Assembly: GCA_964483245.1 (NCBI GenBank)
Contig: CAZABP010000015.1
Span: 25,522-89,521 of the forward strand
Direction of reading: 5' to 3'
Source: CAZABP01 sp964483245
Lineage (GTDB): Bacteria; Planctomycetota; UBA1135; UBA2386
DNA length: 64,000 bases
The notes under the pieces are model-generated. The model ran no database searches and was not told the DNA's origin. It saw only the letters and a program-made list of their open reading frames with translations. The translations under genes were made by a program, and so were the position numbers. This document shows positions 1-9,196 of this stretch, one piece after another. Within the stretch, counting starts at the first letter, position 1. The number at the start of each line of letters is the position of its first letter.

Positions 1-2
1 AG

Positions 3-1052
3 TTGACGACCGACTACTGGAAGCAGCAGGCGGACGAAGCGGCGAAGCAGAAGGCGGAGGCGTTCGAAGCCGCGCTGCTGCGCCTGGGCAAGGAGAAGCG
101 CGCCGAGCGCGTCACCGAGCTCGAGCAGGAGCAGGCGACGAAGACCGAGCAGCAGTTCACCGAGTGGCGCACGAAGACCGAGCAGGCGCTCGAGTCTGCG
201 CGCAAGGAGCTCGCGGGGCTGCCGCGTGAGTCACGCTCGCACCGCCAGCTGTGGGAGAAGCAGATCACCAAGCTGGAGACGGAGCTCGCCAAAGCGGACG
301 AGAAGCGCCAGCAGCTCGCCGACCAGATCGCGGCGGAGACCAAGCAGCAGATCGCCGCGGTCGCACGCGAGGCGTATCCCGAGGTGCTCGCGCAGGCGGC
401 CGAGGAGACCGGCTTCACGGTCACCAAGGTCGGCCCCTACGTGCGCAATCTGCGCGAGAAGCCGCGCTTCCAGCACCGCTACGACGAGACGACGCGCTAC
501 CTGTTCAACGCGTCGACCGGCGGTGACGAGCCGGAGCAGGTCAGCTCACTCGAGCAGGGTGAGTCGAGCGGCCTGCTCGACGATGCCACGAACCGCACGC
601 TGCACCTGGCAGTCGTGACCGATGTCCAGAAGGCGACCGTCGCCGACGTGACGCGCCGCGAGCTGTTGAGCGCGCGCGAGAGCCTGATCGCGCAGCGCCT
701 GCAGGGTGCGATCAGCCAGTCGTTCACGATCGACACGCTGAAGCAGGCCTACGGGTACGAGGCGCCCAAGGACCAGCCGGTCATCGACGCGCCGGGCGGC
801 TCCGGCAAGGGCGGCTCCGGCACGGCGCCCTCCGGCCAGGGTGGCGGTGGTGCCGCAGCACAGGTCGGGACGGGCACCGGCGGCGCAGCGAGTCAGAGCG
901 GCTCGGGCGCGGGGAATGCCGCGGCAGGTTCGCAACCAGCCGGCGGGAACACGCCGCCGCCAGAGAAGAAGCCTGACGACAAGAAGCCTGACGACAAGAA
1001 GCCTGACGAGAAGCAGCCGGACGAGAAGAAGCCGGACGAGAAGGGCAGGTAG
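3..1052 (+). CDS. C-terminal part of a coiled-coil protein, possibly PpiD/SurA-like (5' end outside window)
   Basis: The reading frame is open to the window edge. The first in-frame start-like codon is a TTG at base 3 with no room for a ribosome site, so this is probably a gene fragment. Residues 1-120 are a charged Lys/Glu/Gln/Ala-rich coiled coil. Residues about 130-255 form a folded segment whose layout (an aromatic/basic stretch, LFNAS, a LEQGESSGL-like turn, a beta-strand LHLAVVTDV, then a long helix) resembles the end of PpiD/SurA-type periplasmic peptidyl-prolyl isomerases. A Gly/Ser/Ala-rich linker follows, then a Lys/Pro/Asp repeat tail. The isomerase domain itself is not visible. 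The periplasmic chaperone assignment is inference; it could also be a structural coiled-coil protein. Confidence 0.5.
   Translation: MTTDYWKQQADEAAKQKAEAFEAALLRLGKEKRAERVTELEQEQATKTEQQFTEWRTKTEQALESARKELAGLPRESRSHRQLWEKQITKLETELAKADEKRQQLADQIAAETKQQIAAVAREAYPEVLAQAAEETGFTVTKVGPYVRNLREKPRFQHRYDETTRYLFNASTGGDEPEQVSSLEQGESSGLLDDATNRTLHLAVVTDVQKATVADVTRRELLSARESLIAQRLQGAISQSFTIDTLKQAYGYEAPKDQPVIDAPGGSGKGGSGTAPSGQGGGGAAAQVGTGTGGAASQSGSGAGNAAAGSQPAGGNTPPPEKKPDDKKPDDKKPDEKQPDEKKPDEKGR
966..1040 (+). repeat. Five 15-bp tandem repeats encoding Lys-Lys-Pro-Asp-Asp/Glu
   Basis: Five consecutive 15-base units encode a K-K/Q-P-D-D/E pentapeptide at the extreme C-terminus of the coiled-coil protein. Units one to three use CCT for proline; units four and five use CCG. 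Differences between copies are mostly single bases. The tail is very hydrophilic and zwitterionic and is probably a disordered spacer. Confidence 0.85.
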
Positions 1053-1135
1053 CCCGCGCGTCTCACGCGTAGAGCCTGTCGCTGAATTCTGCTGCGTTCG
1101 GCTCGCTGCGGCGGCCGTGGGCCTGCGTCCCGCTC

Positions 1136-1891
1136 TCAGCCGGCCATCCCGATCAGCGAATGGCCGAACGGGAAGTCGATGTGCCGCAGCCACCAGCGCT
1201 CCGCACTCATCGCGCGCGTGAACAGCTCGTTGACCGGCTTGCTGAACTGGTGGCTCAGGTTCGTCTGGTACTGCGGCAACCCGAGCAGCCGCTCCTTCAG
1301 GATCAACACTCCCAGCGCCGGCAGGATCAGCGGGAACAGGAACGTGTTGAAGTAGGTCAGCTTGCGCGGCGTCAGCCCGGCCGCCGCCATGACTTCGCGG
1401 AGCTGCCGGCGCGTGTAGCGCCGCAGGTGGTGCGCGACGCGGTCGTTCTGCGAGTACAGGAACTGGTACGCCGGCACCGACACGAACACGAGCCCGCCCG
1501 GGCGCAGCACGCGCCGCACCTCGGCCAGCACGCGGCGGTCGTCGGGGATGTGTTCGATCGTGTCGAACAGCGCGACGACGTCGAACGTGCGGTCGGCGAA
1601 CGGCAGCTCGTAGCCGGACCCGTTGACGACCTGCTGGTGGCCGCGCTCGCGGCAGTAGCCGAGGTAGTCGTGCGCGACGTCGAGCCCGGTCACGCGGCCG
1701 AACCGCGACAGCGGCCCGAGCATCCCGCCGGCGCCGCAGCCGATCTCGAGGATCCGGCGTTCCCCGTGCCCGTTGGTCGACTGCCCGCGCAGCGCGCGCT
1801 CGATCAGGTCGAAGAAGATCGCGCGGCGCCCGCGGAACCAGAAGTGCGTCTTCTCCAGCTCGGCGAACTGCTCGTAGACGGTGCGTTCCAT
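1136..1891 (-). CDS. Class I SAM-dependent methyltransferase
   Basis: A 251-aa protein with SAM-binding motif I (LEIGCGAGG) near residue 48, a following acidic motif (GLDVAHDYL), and motif IV/V-like segments FDVVALFDTIEHI and LRPGGLVFVSVP. This is the layout of Methyltransf_11/UbiE-type enzymes that act on small molecules or glycolipids. A hydrophobic stretch near residues 180-200 (FNTFLFPLILPALGVLIL) suggests membrane association. The ATG at 1891 is chosen because it gives the family N-terminus (ERTVYEQFAELEKTHFWF) and lies 2 bases after the stop of the upstream methyltransferase. It ends a three-gene coupled run with that gene and the FAD protein. The substrate is unknown; a lipid-linked sugar or polyprenol is plausible. 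Confidence 0.85.
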   Translation of the reverse strand: MERTVYEQFAELEKTHFWFRGRRAIFFDLIERALRGQSTNGHGERRILEIGCGAGGMLGPLSRFGRVTGLDVAHDYLGYCRERGHQQVVNGSGYELPFADRTFDVVALFDTIEHIPDDRRVLAEVRRVLRPGGLVFVSVPAYQFLYSQNDRVAHHLRRYTRRQLREVMAAAGLTPRKLTYFNTFLFPLILPALGVLILKERLLGLPQYQTNLSHQFSKPVNELFTRAMSAERWWLRHIDFPFGHSLIGMAG

Positions 1892-1893
1892 GC

Positions 1894-2835
1894 TCAGACG
1901 GTCGGATGCGCGACGACCAGCATCTCGTCGCGGAGGTTCACATAGCAGCTCAGGCCGCCCAGCAGCTGCAGCGGACTCAGCAGCCAGCGCAGCGAGCGGT
2001 GCAGCCGCGCCGAGCGTTCGACGATGAACCGCAGCGAGACGTATTTCCCGCCGAACCGCGGCGTGATCGCGGCGACCTGGAACCCGGCCTGCGCCAGCAG
2101 CTCGCGGATCGTGCGCGGGTCGAAGTGGTACAGATGCTCGGCGTGCTTGTAATGGTGCCAGCGTGGGCCGAGCAGCCGCGCGAACCGGCTGGTCACGTTC
2201 TGGGTCTCGAGGATCAGCACGCCGCCGGGACGCAGCATCGCACGCGCCTGTTGCAGCAGCGCCTGCGGATCCGGGACATGCTCGACGACGTCCCACAGCG
2301 TCACGAGGTCGAACGAGCCGCGCTCGAAACCGGGCCCGCGCGCGCCGTCCAGCATGCCGACGTGCACGTGCGCGTCCCCCAGGTGACGCCGTGCTTCGCG
2401 CGCGATCGGCTCGGACAGCTCGACGCCGTAGACGTCGTGCCCGGCCTCGCGCGCGACGCGCAGGAAGAAGCCGGCGGCGCAGCCGACGTCGAGCACCTTC
2501 CACCGGGTCCCCGCCGGCAGCTGCCGGCGCACGAACCGCATCCGGCGGCGGAACGTGCGCAGGTACAGCTTCTCGTCGCGCGTGTAGTCGGCGTAGCCGC
2601 GCTCGCGCGGGGCGTCGCTGCGCCAGTAGTGCTCGCCGTAGACCAGCTCGTGCAGCAGATCGGTGTGGTGGCGCGGGGTGACCCACACCAGCGAGCAGCG
2701 CGCGCAGCGCACGACCGTGTACGGATCCTCGCGGAACAGCTTCGTCACGGCCGTGCCGCCGCAGAGCTGACAACTGGTGACCGGCACCATCGCGGCCTGC
2801 GCGGGCGCCGGGGCTGCCTGCGGCGGCGCGCTCAC
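1894..2835 (-). CDS. Methyltransferase with N-terminal zinc-ribbon-like motif
   Basis: A 313-aa protein starting at GTG; its first four bases overlap the stop of the FAD protein upstream (GTGA). Cys22/Cys25 and Cys44/Cys47 (CQLC and CARC) form a zinc-ribbon-like head typical of methyltransferases in cell-surface sugar clusters. SAM motif I (VLDVGCAAGFF) lies near residue 114, and motif IV (FDLVTLWDVVEHVPDP) and LRPGGVLILETQN follow. A C-terminal extension of about 80 residues ends in a hydrophobic segment. The neighbours (GT2 glycosyltransferase, UGM-like flavoprotein, second methyltransferase) suggest methylation of a surface sugar or lipid-linked intermediate. Confidence 0.85.
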   Translation of the reverse strand: MSAPPQAAPAPAQAAMVPVTSCQLCGGTAVTKLFREDPYTVVRCARCSLVWVTPRHHTDLLHELVYGEHYWRSDAPRERGYADYTRDEKLYLRTFRRRMRFVRRQLPAGTRWKVLDVGCAAGFFLRVAREAGHDVYGVELSEPIAREARRHLGDAHVHVGMLDGARGPGFERGSFDLVTLWDVVEHVPDPQALLQQARAMLRPGGVLILETQNVTSRFARLLGPRWHHYKHAEHLYHFDPRTIRELLAQAGFQVAAITPRFGGKYVSLRFIVERSARLHRSLRWLLSPLQLLGGLSCYVNLRDEMLVVAHPTV

Positions 2836-4265
2836 CCGAAGTATTCGCGGCCGGTCGCGACCGCCTCGTGTCCGGTCTCGTGTCCGGTCGCGAGCTCGAT
2901 GCCCATCTTGCGGCCCATCTCGACCGACTGATCCATGTTGTTGTAGCGGAAGTTCCCTTGCCGCCCGGTGGTGTGGATGTTCGTCAGCTCGTTGACGTAG
3001 TCCATGACCGGGGTCAGGTGCTTCTTGTACTCGAGGTCGTAGACCGGGTACGCGTACGGGATCTTCTTCAGGAAGCCATCCAGGACCTGGCCCGGCTCGA
3101 TCAGGCCGACCGAGATCAGGTCGCGCTCGGCCAGATCCATCAGCGTCTTGACGTCGGCGCGCCAGATCGCATCGCCGCGCCGGCAGGTGATCTCGGCGCA
3201 GATCATCGTCTTGTCCGGTGGCGCACAGTGCGGGCTGAAGTTCTTGAACTCGGCGATCCGGTGCACGGTCAGGTGGCGCTCCGGCAGGTAGACCCAGGAG
3301 TCCGGGCTGACGTTGGGCCGGTTCAGCTTCAGGTAGACGAACACGATCGAGATGTACTGCAGCGAGTCGATCGCGTGCAGCACGTCTGGCGGCGCCTTCG
3401 GCGACAGCGCCTTGGCCAGCGCCGTGACCGGAATCGTCGACACGTAGTCGTCCGCCTCGATCAGCTCGCGCTGGTGTTTGCCGTACTCGATCCCGGTCAC
3501 GCGCATGCCGTCGCGGTGCACGCGCACGGCCGGTGCGTTGACCAGCACGCGGGAGCCGGTGGCTTCGATCCGCCGCGCGTAGCCGCGCGCCAGCTCGCCG
3601 ATTCCACCGAACTTCGGATAGATGAAGTCGGTCACCAGCGTGCGCGGGACCTTCTTCCCCTTGGGGCGGAACAGGGTCTTCAGCACCGCATCGCGCAGGT
3701 TCAGCAGCGAGATGCGTTGGCTCGCCCAGTCGGCCGAGATCTGGCTCGGCGGCATGCCCCAGGCCTTCTCGGTGTACTCACCGAAGAAGATCCGGTACAG
3801 CGTCCGCCCGAACCGGCGCGTGACCCACTCCTCGAAGTGCTGGTCGTTGAATTTGCGCAGCCGCGTCACGTCGAGCAGCCGCACCCAGAAGTAGTCGAGG
3901 AAGGCCTTGATCAGCAGGTGCTTCGGCATGTTGCGAAGCACGTTCCCCGCGACCAGCGGGTAGTCGAAGAACTTGTTGAACAGCACGATCCGCGACAGGC
4001 GCTTCGCCGCGACGACGTTGTCGCCGAGGATCTCGCGCACGTGGTCGATCAGGTGCTCGTCCTTGCTGTGAAAGCGGTGCGGACCGAAGTCGTAGCACCA
4101 GTACTCACCACCCTCGTCCCGCTGGTCCTCGATGAACGAGCTGGCCATGCCGCCGATATGCGGCTCGCGCTCCAGGACCGTGACTCGATGTCCTCGTTGG
4201 ACCAGCTCATAGCCGCAGGAGAGGCCGGCCAGGCCGCCGCCGAGGATCACGACATGCTTGCTCAT
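2832..4265 (-). CDS. FAD-dependent oxidoreductase, UDP-galactopyranose mutase / protoporphyrinogen-oxidase-like
   Basis: A 477-aa protein that opens with the dinucleotide-binding motif GGGLAGLSCGYEL (residues 9-21) and the acidic end of strand 2 in VTVLERE, followed by an RIGG-like HIGGMASSF. This is the amine-oxidase/UGM-type FAD fold. A C-terminal FAD-contact segment (TTGRQGNFRYNNMDQSVEMG) resembles the UGM family. Homologues often sit with GT2 glycosyltransferases in polysaccharide clusters, as here. The ATG at 4265 directly precedes the nucleotide-binding strand. No membrane segments are seen. Whether it is a true mutase or a related flavoenzyme cannot be decided from the motifs alone. 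Confidence 0.8.
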   Translation of the reverse strand: MSKHVVILGGGLAGLSCGYELVQRGHRVTVLEREPHIGGMASSFIEDQRDEGGEYWCYDFGPHRFHSKDEHLIDHVREILGDNVVAAKRLSRIVLFNKFFDYPLVAGNVLRNMPKHLLIKAFLDYFWVRLLDVTRLRKFNDQHFEEWVTRRFGRTLYRIFFGEYTEKAWGMPPSQISADWASQRISLLNLRDAVLKTLFRPKGKKVPRTLVTDFIYPKFGGIGELARGYARRIEATGSRVLVNAPAVRVHRDGMRVTGIEYGKHQRELIEADDYVSTIPVTALAKALSPKAPPDVLHAIDSLQYISIVFVYLKLNRPNVSPDSWVYLPERHLTVHRIAEFKNFSPHCAPPDKTMICAEITCRRGDAIWRADVKTLMDLAERDLISVGLIEPGQVLDGFLKKIPYAYPVYDLEYKKHLTPVMDYVNELTNIHTTGRQGNFRYNNMDQSVEMGRKMGIELATGHETGHEAVATGREYFG

Positions 4266-4374
4266 GGGTGCTGGAGTCCGAGGTGCGAGAGGCAGGGTCT
4301 CCGGGTCAGAAGGCTCCGAGGCTTCATCGGCAGGCGGAGCCTTGCAAGCAGCACGCCGGAAACGGCGCGGAAGT

Positions 4375-5142
4375 CTACCGCGCCTCCGAGGGTTCGCTCC
4401 CGAGTTGCCCGGTCTTCTCCAAACCTTTTCCGAACAACCGTTTACGGCAGATCGCCTTGAACATCTTCCAGGCGGTACGGGCCTGACGGGAAAGCGTATC
4501 GGAGTGCTTCGACTCGCCGCCCAACCGTCGGGAATACGTCACCGGGACTTCGATCGCCCGGCAGCCGCTGAGCAGGGCCTGGCACATCATTTCAGGGCTG
4601 AAGGCCGGCCCGGTCTCACGCAGGTGCGGGCGCATGCGCAGGAATGCCTCCCTTGTCACGGCGCGGTACGTGCAACCGACGTCGGTGAAGCGCGGCTCGT
4701 GGGAGAAGAACCACAGCAGCTCGACGTACTTCGCCATCGCCACGTTGCCCCAGCGCAGCAGGAACCGCATGTTCGCCCCCTGTTCGATCAGCTGGCGCGT
4801 CGTCCGCGTGCCGACGACGAGGCCGGCATCGTCGATGTAGGCGAGCAGCTTCGGCACGTCGCGGGCCCGGAACGAGCCGTCGGCTTCGGTCAGCACGAGG
4901 ATGTCACCGCGCGCGGCGCTCATGCCGGCCAGCAGCGCCGAGCCGTAGCCGGGGCGGCCCTCGGCGACCACGCGGGCGCCGGCCGCCCGCGCCAGCTCGG
5001 CGGTGCGATCCCGGCAGTTGTTGTCGACGACGACGATCTCGTCGATCTCCGGCTGGGTCCGGTATTCCGACACGACGTCGGCAATGGTGGCCTCCTCGTT
5101 GTAGGCGGGGATCACCAAGGAGACCGAGCGGCCGGCGAACAT
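4375..5142 (-). CDS. Family 2 glycosyltransferase (DPM-synthase-like)
   Basis: A 255-aa GT-A fold enzyme with SVSLVIPAYNEEATIADVV at the N-terminus, a nucleotide-binding VVVDNNCRDRT and an acidic EADGSF in place of a classic DXD. A hydrophobic segment (FLLRWGNVAMAKYVELLWFF) and a TDVGCTYRAVTREAF acceptor-side region follow. Such enzymes transfer a sugar from a nucleotide sugar to polyprenyl phosphate or a growing glycan on the cytoplasmic face. The frame is open further upstream, but ATG 5142 is chosen because longer starts would run into the divergent gene at 5190. A 109-bp gap separates it from the FAD protein downstream; both probably belong to the same surface-glycan unit. Confidence 0.85.
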   Translation of the reverse strand: MFAGRSVSLVIPAYNEEATIADVVSEYRTQPEIDEIVVVDNNCRDRTAELARAAGARVVAEGRPGYGSALLAGMSAARGDILVLTEADGSFRARDVPKLLAYIDDAGLVVGTRTTRQLIEQGANMRFLLRWGNVAMAKYVELLWFFSHEPRFTDVGCTYRAVTREAFLRMRPHLRETGPAFSPEMMCQALLSGCRAIEVPVTYSRRLGGESKHSDTLSRQARTAWKMFKAICRKRLFGKGLEKTGQLGSEPSEAR

Positions 5143-5189
5143 GGGCCGAGGAGGATACCGCGCTCCGCGGAGCCGCGTATCGTCCCCGG

Positions 5190-6167
5190 ATGCGCGCGAT
5201 GCTGAGGCTGGTTCCGCTCCTGGGGTTGCTGTCGGCTGCGATCGCGGCACAGCACAACGGCGGGACTCCCGCCCCGGCCCCGGCGCCGGCACCGGTCGAA
5301 CAGCCGCGCGCGCAGCCGGCGGAACAGCCGGTCGTCTGGCTGATGGGAGCGAGCCTGACCGCGGGGTTCGTCGACCCGCTGCCCCGCACCGACGGCGAAC
5401 GCAACGAGACCGTCCGGCTGCAGCGCGTGCTGGAGGAGATCTGGCCCGAGGGCGCCGTCGACCTGCGCTCGCGCTCGTCGGCGATGCTGCCGATGTTCAT
5501 GGGGGCCGAGCGGCTCGGCAAACAGCAGGTCGAGCACGGGCTCGAGGCGAAGCCGACGCTGGTCGTCGCGCTCGACTTCCTGTTCTGGTACGGCTACGGC
5601 GGCGTGCGCGTGCCGGAGGGGAGCAGCGAAGAGGCGGTCCGGCTGGCGCGGCTCGAAACCGGCCTGCAAGAGCTCGGGCGGTTCGGCTGCCCGATCCTGG
5701 TCGGCGACTTCCCCGACATGCATGGCGCCGATCCGCGGATGCTGCCGCCGCGCTCGATCCCGAGCGAAGAGACGCTGGCGAAGCTGAACGAGCGCGTGCG
5801 CGGCTGGATCGCCGAGCGCCCCAAGGTCCGGCTGCTGCAGTTGTCGGAGTTCGTGCAGAAGGCGAAGGGGGACGGACTCCCGCTGCAGTTGGAGGGCAAG
5901 CAACACGTCGTCGGTCCCCGCGAGCTGCTGCAGGGGGACCGGTTGCATCCGACGATCCTCGGCATGGCGATGGTCGGCCGGCACGTCGTGGAGGCGCTGC
6001 GCGAACTGCTGCCCGAGGCGCATGCGCTGCGTCCGGCGCCGGTCGAAGTCGCCGAGCTGGCCGAGGATCTCGGCGCGGAGCCGGCGCTGGACGAGCTCCG
6101 GCGGCGGGCGAAGAACGCCGCGGACAAGAACGCGAAGCCGGCCGGAGTGCCGGTCAAGAAGGGCTGA
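5190..6167 (+). CDS. Secreted SGNH/GDSL-like hydrolase
   Basis: A 325-aa protein with a signal peptide (hydrophobic LRLVPLLGLLSAAIAA, cleavage near residue 20) and a Pro/Ala-rich linker (residues about 26-46). Block I is GASLTAGF with likely nucleophile Ser55; block V is the DRLHP motif with Asp250 and His253. These are the SGNH esterase hallmarks, implying a periplasmic or secreted esterase or acetylhydrolase. The C-terminus has a Lys/Ala-rich tail ending VPVKKG. The start may be the first ATG or the one three codons later (MRAM). It is divergent from the glycosyltransferase, so a role in glycan deacetylation is possible but unproven. Confidence 0.7.
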   Translation: MRAMLRLVPLLGLLSAAIAAQHNGGTPAPAPAPAPVEQPRAQPAEQPVVWLMGASLTAGFVDPLPRTDGERNETVRLQRVLEEIWPEGAVDLRSRSSAMLPMFMGAERLGKQQVEHGLEAKPTLVVALDFLFWYGYGGVRVPEGSSEEAVRLARLETGLQELGRFGCPILVGDFPDMHGADPRMLPPRSIPSEETLAKLNERVRGWIAERPKVRLLQLSEFVQKAKGDGLPLQLEGKQHVVGPRELLQGDRLHPTILGMAMVGRHVVEALRELLPEAHALRPAPVEVAELAEDLGAEPALDELRRRAKNAADKNAKPAGVPVKKG

Positions 6168-6185
6168 CCGCGCGCCGCGCGATGG

Positions 6186-8276
6186 TCAGCGCGCGAGCCA
6201 GGCCCAACCCTCGAGCCCGGCGAGCTTGGCGATCAGGTCCGCATACAGCGCGCGATCGTGGGCGCTGAGGGTCAGGCCTGCCGCCTGCGCCGCGCGGCCG
6301 GCGGCATTCGCCTCGTCGGGCAGATCATGCGCGAGCAACTGCACCGCGACGAGGATCGGACCGCGCAGGTCACGCACCCCTGCGACCCGGAACAACGCGC
6401 CGGTCGCCGCAATTGCCTGCTTGGTCTGCGGTGAGCGCGGGTCCTGCCGCAGCCGTTCGGCGGCCATCAGCATGCTCGCTTCCAGATCCAGCAACTGCGC
6501 CGCCTGCTCGTCCTGCTGCTCGCGCGCGATCGCCGCGAGGCTCGAGACGATCCCCGGCAGCTCGGCGGCGAGACGTGGATGTGGATCGTCGTACAGCACA
6601 CCGAGTGCCAGCGCCGGCTGGCGGAGCTGCAGATGCACGCGGGCCAGTGCCAACGCGAGCTCGGGATTCTGCGGATCCAGCTGCCGCGCGAACAGCAGCC
6701 GCGCCTGCGCGGTCTGCAGGTCCCCCTGATCGAGTGCGAACCGCGCGCGCTGCAGCAATGCGAGCGTGCCGTTGGGATCGAGCAGCCCGAGGGCTTCGAC
6801 CGACGGCTGCGCGCGCGCACCGAACTCGCGGCTGATCTCCGCGTTCCGCGCCGGCTCCGCTGCGAGCTGGCGCTGGCTCGCGCGGCGCAGGAGCTGCAGG
6901 CGCAGCAGATGCAGCCGCGGGTCGCCCCAGGTCCAGGAGAGGGCGCGATCGGCGGCGGCGATGCGGTCGAAGCCGGGTGCCGGGAAGCGCAGATCCTCGA
7001 CCAGCCGCGCGGTCGTGCACTGGGCTGCGAGCAGCAGGGTTCCGGTTGCCGCGAGCGGCAGGGCGAGCAATGCGCCGACCGCCGTGCGCAGTCCGATCCG
7101 CGACGGCGCGGGCCGCAGCGGCCCGGCTCCGGCGCAGGCGAACGCCAGGAACGCAGCCGGCGCATTGCCGAGCGGCGAGCGCACCAGCGACACCAACAGG
7201 AACGCGGCGAGCGGCGCGATCGCCGCGAGTCCGCCTTCGCGCTGGCGTTGCACGACGGCGGCGATCGCGAACGCCAGCAGCAGCACGGCGCCGAGCAGGC
7301 CGGTTTCGACGGCGACCTCGAGCAGATCCTGGTGCGCCGATTCCGGCCGCGCCCAGAACCGCTGGCCGAACGACGACAGCTCGATCTCCTGCGGACTGCG
7401 GTACAGCGGGTAGGTCCGCGCGAACTGGCCAGCGCCGATCCCGAGCAGCGGGTGGTCGGCCACGATCGCGGCGGCGCTGCGCCAGATCTCAGCGCGCACC
7501 GCCAGCGTCGAGGGCGCCTGCTCTGCGAGCTGCATCCCGTCTGCCGGATCCTGCTCGCTCGCGAGCAGCGGCGCCGGCGGCAGCTCGGCCGCCGCTGCGG
7601 GCCAGAGCCAGCCGACGCCCACACCCAGCAGCGCCACGCCGCCGACCAGCAGCCGCCGCCGCAGATCCATGCCGCGTGCGGCGAGCACGAGCAGCAGCGC
7701 CAGGCCGAGCGCCAGACCGGAGCGGGATCCATTGACGACCAGGGCGGCCGCCGTCAGACCGAGCACCGACAGCGGCAGCGCCGGCCGCGCCCCGCGCGCC
7801 GCCGCATACCCGAGCAACGCACCGGCGACCGCGAGGAACTCGGCGGCGTAGTTCCGATTGCCGAACGTCGCGACCGGATCCTTCGCCGTCGCGTACCCGT
7901 ACGGCCACTCGAGACCGATCGCCTGCAGCAGCGTGTAGACCGACGCGACGCCGGCTGCGATCGCGGCGCCGCGCGCGAACTCCAGCAGGTCGTACCGGCT
8001 GGCGAACTGGAACGACAGCCACAGCGCCAGCAAGTGCAGCGTGCGGTCCGCCGCACCGAGGGTGTCCCCGGCGCCGATCCCGCGTAGTCCGTACCACAGC
8101 GCCAGCAGCAACAGCGGCAATCCGGTCGGATCGATCCGCTGCCGCATGGCCGGGACCGCGAGACCGGCGGCGACCAACAGCAGCAGGCCGCGGCGCGCGC
8201 GCTCGAAGTCGGGCCAGAACGCGTCGAACGGCAACGCCAGCAGGGCGACCAGCAGCGCTGGCAGCCACCGCGTCAT
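6186..8276 (-). CDS. O-antigen ligase/polymerase-like membrane protein with C-terminal TPR-like region
   Basis: A 696-aa protein. Residues 1 to about 440 contain roughly ten or more hydrophobic segments. The Wzy_C-type signature is present: an arginine-bearing loop (VRAEIWRSAAAIVADHPLLG), a GIGAGQF motif and SAHQDLLEVAVETGLLG. The soluble C-terminal 230 residues are helical, Ala/Leu/Gln-rich repeats resembling TPRs (LARVHLQLRQPALALGVL and similar). The family polymerises or ligates lipid-linked O-antigen or other glycans at the periplasmic face. ATG 8276 is chosen because it overlaps the ftsY stop by 4 bp (ATGA) and gives a proper first membrane segment. The substrate is unknown. Confidence 0.8.
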   Translation of the reverse strand: MTRWLPALLVALLALPFDAFWPDFERARRGLLLLVAAGLAVPAMRQRIDPTGLPLLLLALWYGLRGIGAGDTLGAADRTLHLLALWLSFQFASRYDLLEFARGAAIAAGVASVYTLLQAIGLEWPYGYATAKDPVATFGNRNYAAEFLAVAGALLGYAAARGARPALPLSVLGLTAAALVVNGSRSGLALGLALLLVLAARGMDLRRRLLVGGVALLGVGVGWLWPAAAAELPPAPLLASEQDPADGMQLAEQAPSTLAVRAEIWRSAAAIVADHPLLGIGAGQFARTYPLYRSPQEIELSSFGQRFWARPESAHQDLLEVAVETGLLGAVLLLAFAIAAVVQRQREGGLAAIAPLAAFLLVSLVRSPLGNAPAAFLAFACAGAGPLRPAPSRIGLRTAVGALLALPLAATGTLLLAAQCTTARLVEDLRFPAPGFDRIAAADRALSWTWGDPRLHLLRLQLLRRASQRQLAAEPARNAEISREFGARAQPSVEALGLLDPNGTLALLQRARFALDQGDLQTAQARLLFARQLDPQNPELALALARVHLQLRQPALALGVLYDDPHPRLAAELPGIVSSLAAIAREQQDEQAAQLLDLEASMLMAAERLRQDPRSPQTKQAIAATGALFRVAGVRDLRGPILVAVQLLAHDLPDEANAAGRAAQAAGLTLSAHDRALYADLIAKLAGLEGWAWLAR

Positions 8277-9196
8277 CTGCCGGCCGTCTCCTTGCCTTCC
8301 AACGCCAGGATCGCATCGACGAATGCCTCGGCCGAGAACGGTTCGAGATCGTCGATCTGCTCGCCGATGCCGACGAACTTGACCGGGATCGGCAGCGCCT
8401 CCCGGATGCCGAGCACGGCGCCCCCTTTGGCGGTGCCGTCCATCTTCGCCAGGATCAGGCCGGACACCGGGGCCGCGCGCGAGAACTCGGCGGCCTGGCG
8501 GATCGCGTTCTGCCCGGTCGTCGCGTCCAGCACGAGCAGGGTCTCGTGTGGCGCGTCCGGGATCTGGTTGCGGATCACGCGCACGATCTTCTCGAGCTGG
8601 CTCATCAGGTTCTTCTGCGTGTGCAGCCGGCCGGCGGTGTCGAGGATCAGCCAGTCGACGTGCTGTGCGCGCGCCGCGGCGACCGCTTCGTGCGCGACGG
8701 CGGCCGGGTCGCTGCCGGTCTCCTTGCGCACGATCTGCAGGTCGAGCCGCGCGGCCCACAGCGCGAGCTGCTCGACGGCCGCGGCGCGAAACGTGTCGCC
8801 GGCACCGAGCATGACGCTCCCCTCACGGCGCAGTCGGTTGGCGAGCTTGGCGATCGAAGTCGTCTTGCCGGAACCGTTGACCCCGACGACCAGCACGACG
8901 GTCGGTCCGCGCTCCGCGCGCGCCAGCGTGCCTTCGCAACCGGCCAGTCGTGCTAGCAACCGCTCGCGCAGGAATGCCGGGATCTGCTCGGTCGTCTGCA
9001 CGCGCTTGCTGCGCCATGCGTCGCGCAGCTCGGCGACGAGCTGTGTCCCGGTCGGGCCGAGGTCGGCGCCGTACAGCAGCTCTTCCAGCTCGTCGAGCAG
9101 TGCGGCGTCGATCTGGCGGCCGCGGAACAGCCGCGCGAAGCCTGCCGTGAGTTTCTCGCGCGTCCGGCGCAGCCCCGCGAACAGCTTGCCGAACAT
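8273..9196 (-). CDS. ftsY: Signal recognition particle receptor FtsY
   Basis: A 307-aa SRP-type GTPase. The N-domain spans residues 1-95 with only a very short basic start (no long acidic A-domain). The P-loop is GVNGSGKT (105-112), followed by DTAGR (186-190), the specificity motif AKMDG (250-254) and the GIGEQIDDLEPF closing motif. FtsY docks SRP-ribosome complexes on the inner membrane for co-translational insertion. The start ATG overlaps the nusB stop by one base (TGATG), and its stop overlaps the next gene by 4 bp, so nusB, ftsY and the O-antigen-ligase gene are probably co-translated. Confidence 0.97.
   Translation of the reverse strand: MFGKLFAGLRRTREKLTAGFARLFRGRQIDAALLDELEELLYGADLGPTGTQLVAELRDAWRSKRVQTTEQIPAFLRERLLARLAGCEGTLARAERGPTVVLVVGVNGSGKTTSIAKLANRLRREGSVMLGAGDTFRAAAVEQLALWAARLDLQIVRKETGSDPAAVAHEAVAAARAQHVDWLILDTAGRLHTQKNLMSQLEKIVRVIRNQIPDAPHETLLVLDATTGQNAIRQAAEFSRAAPVSGLILAKMDGTAKGGAVLGIREALPIPVKFVGIGEQIDDLEPFSAEAFVDAILALEGKETAGR

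Noticed and set aside
5141..6268. Arg/Ala-rich open frame overlapping the SGNH hydrolase
   Set aside because: It is out of frame with clear SGNH motifs and has shadow composition.
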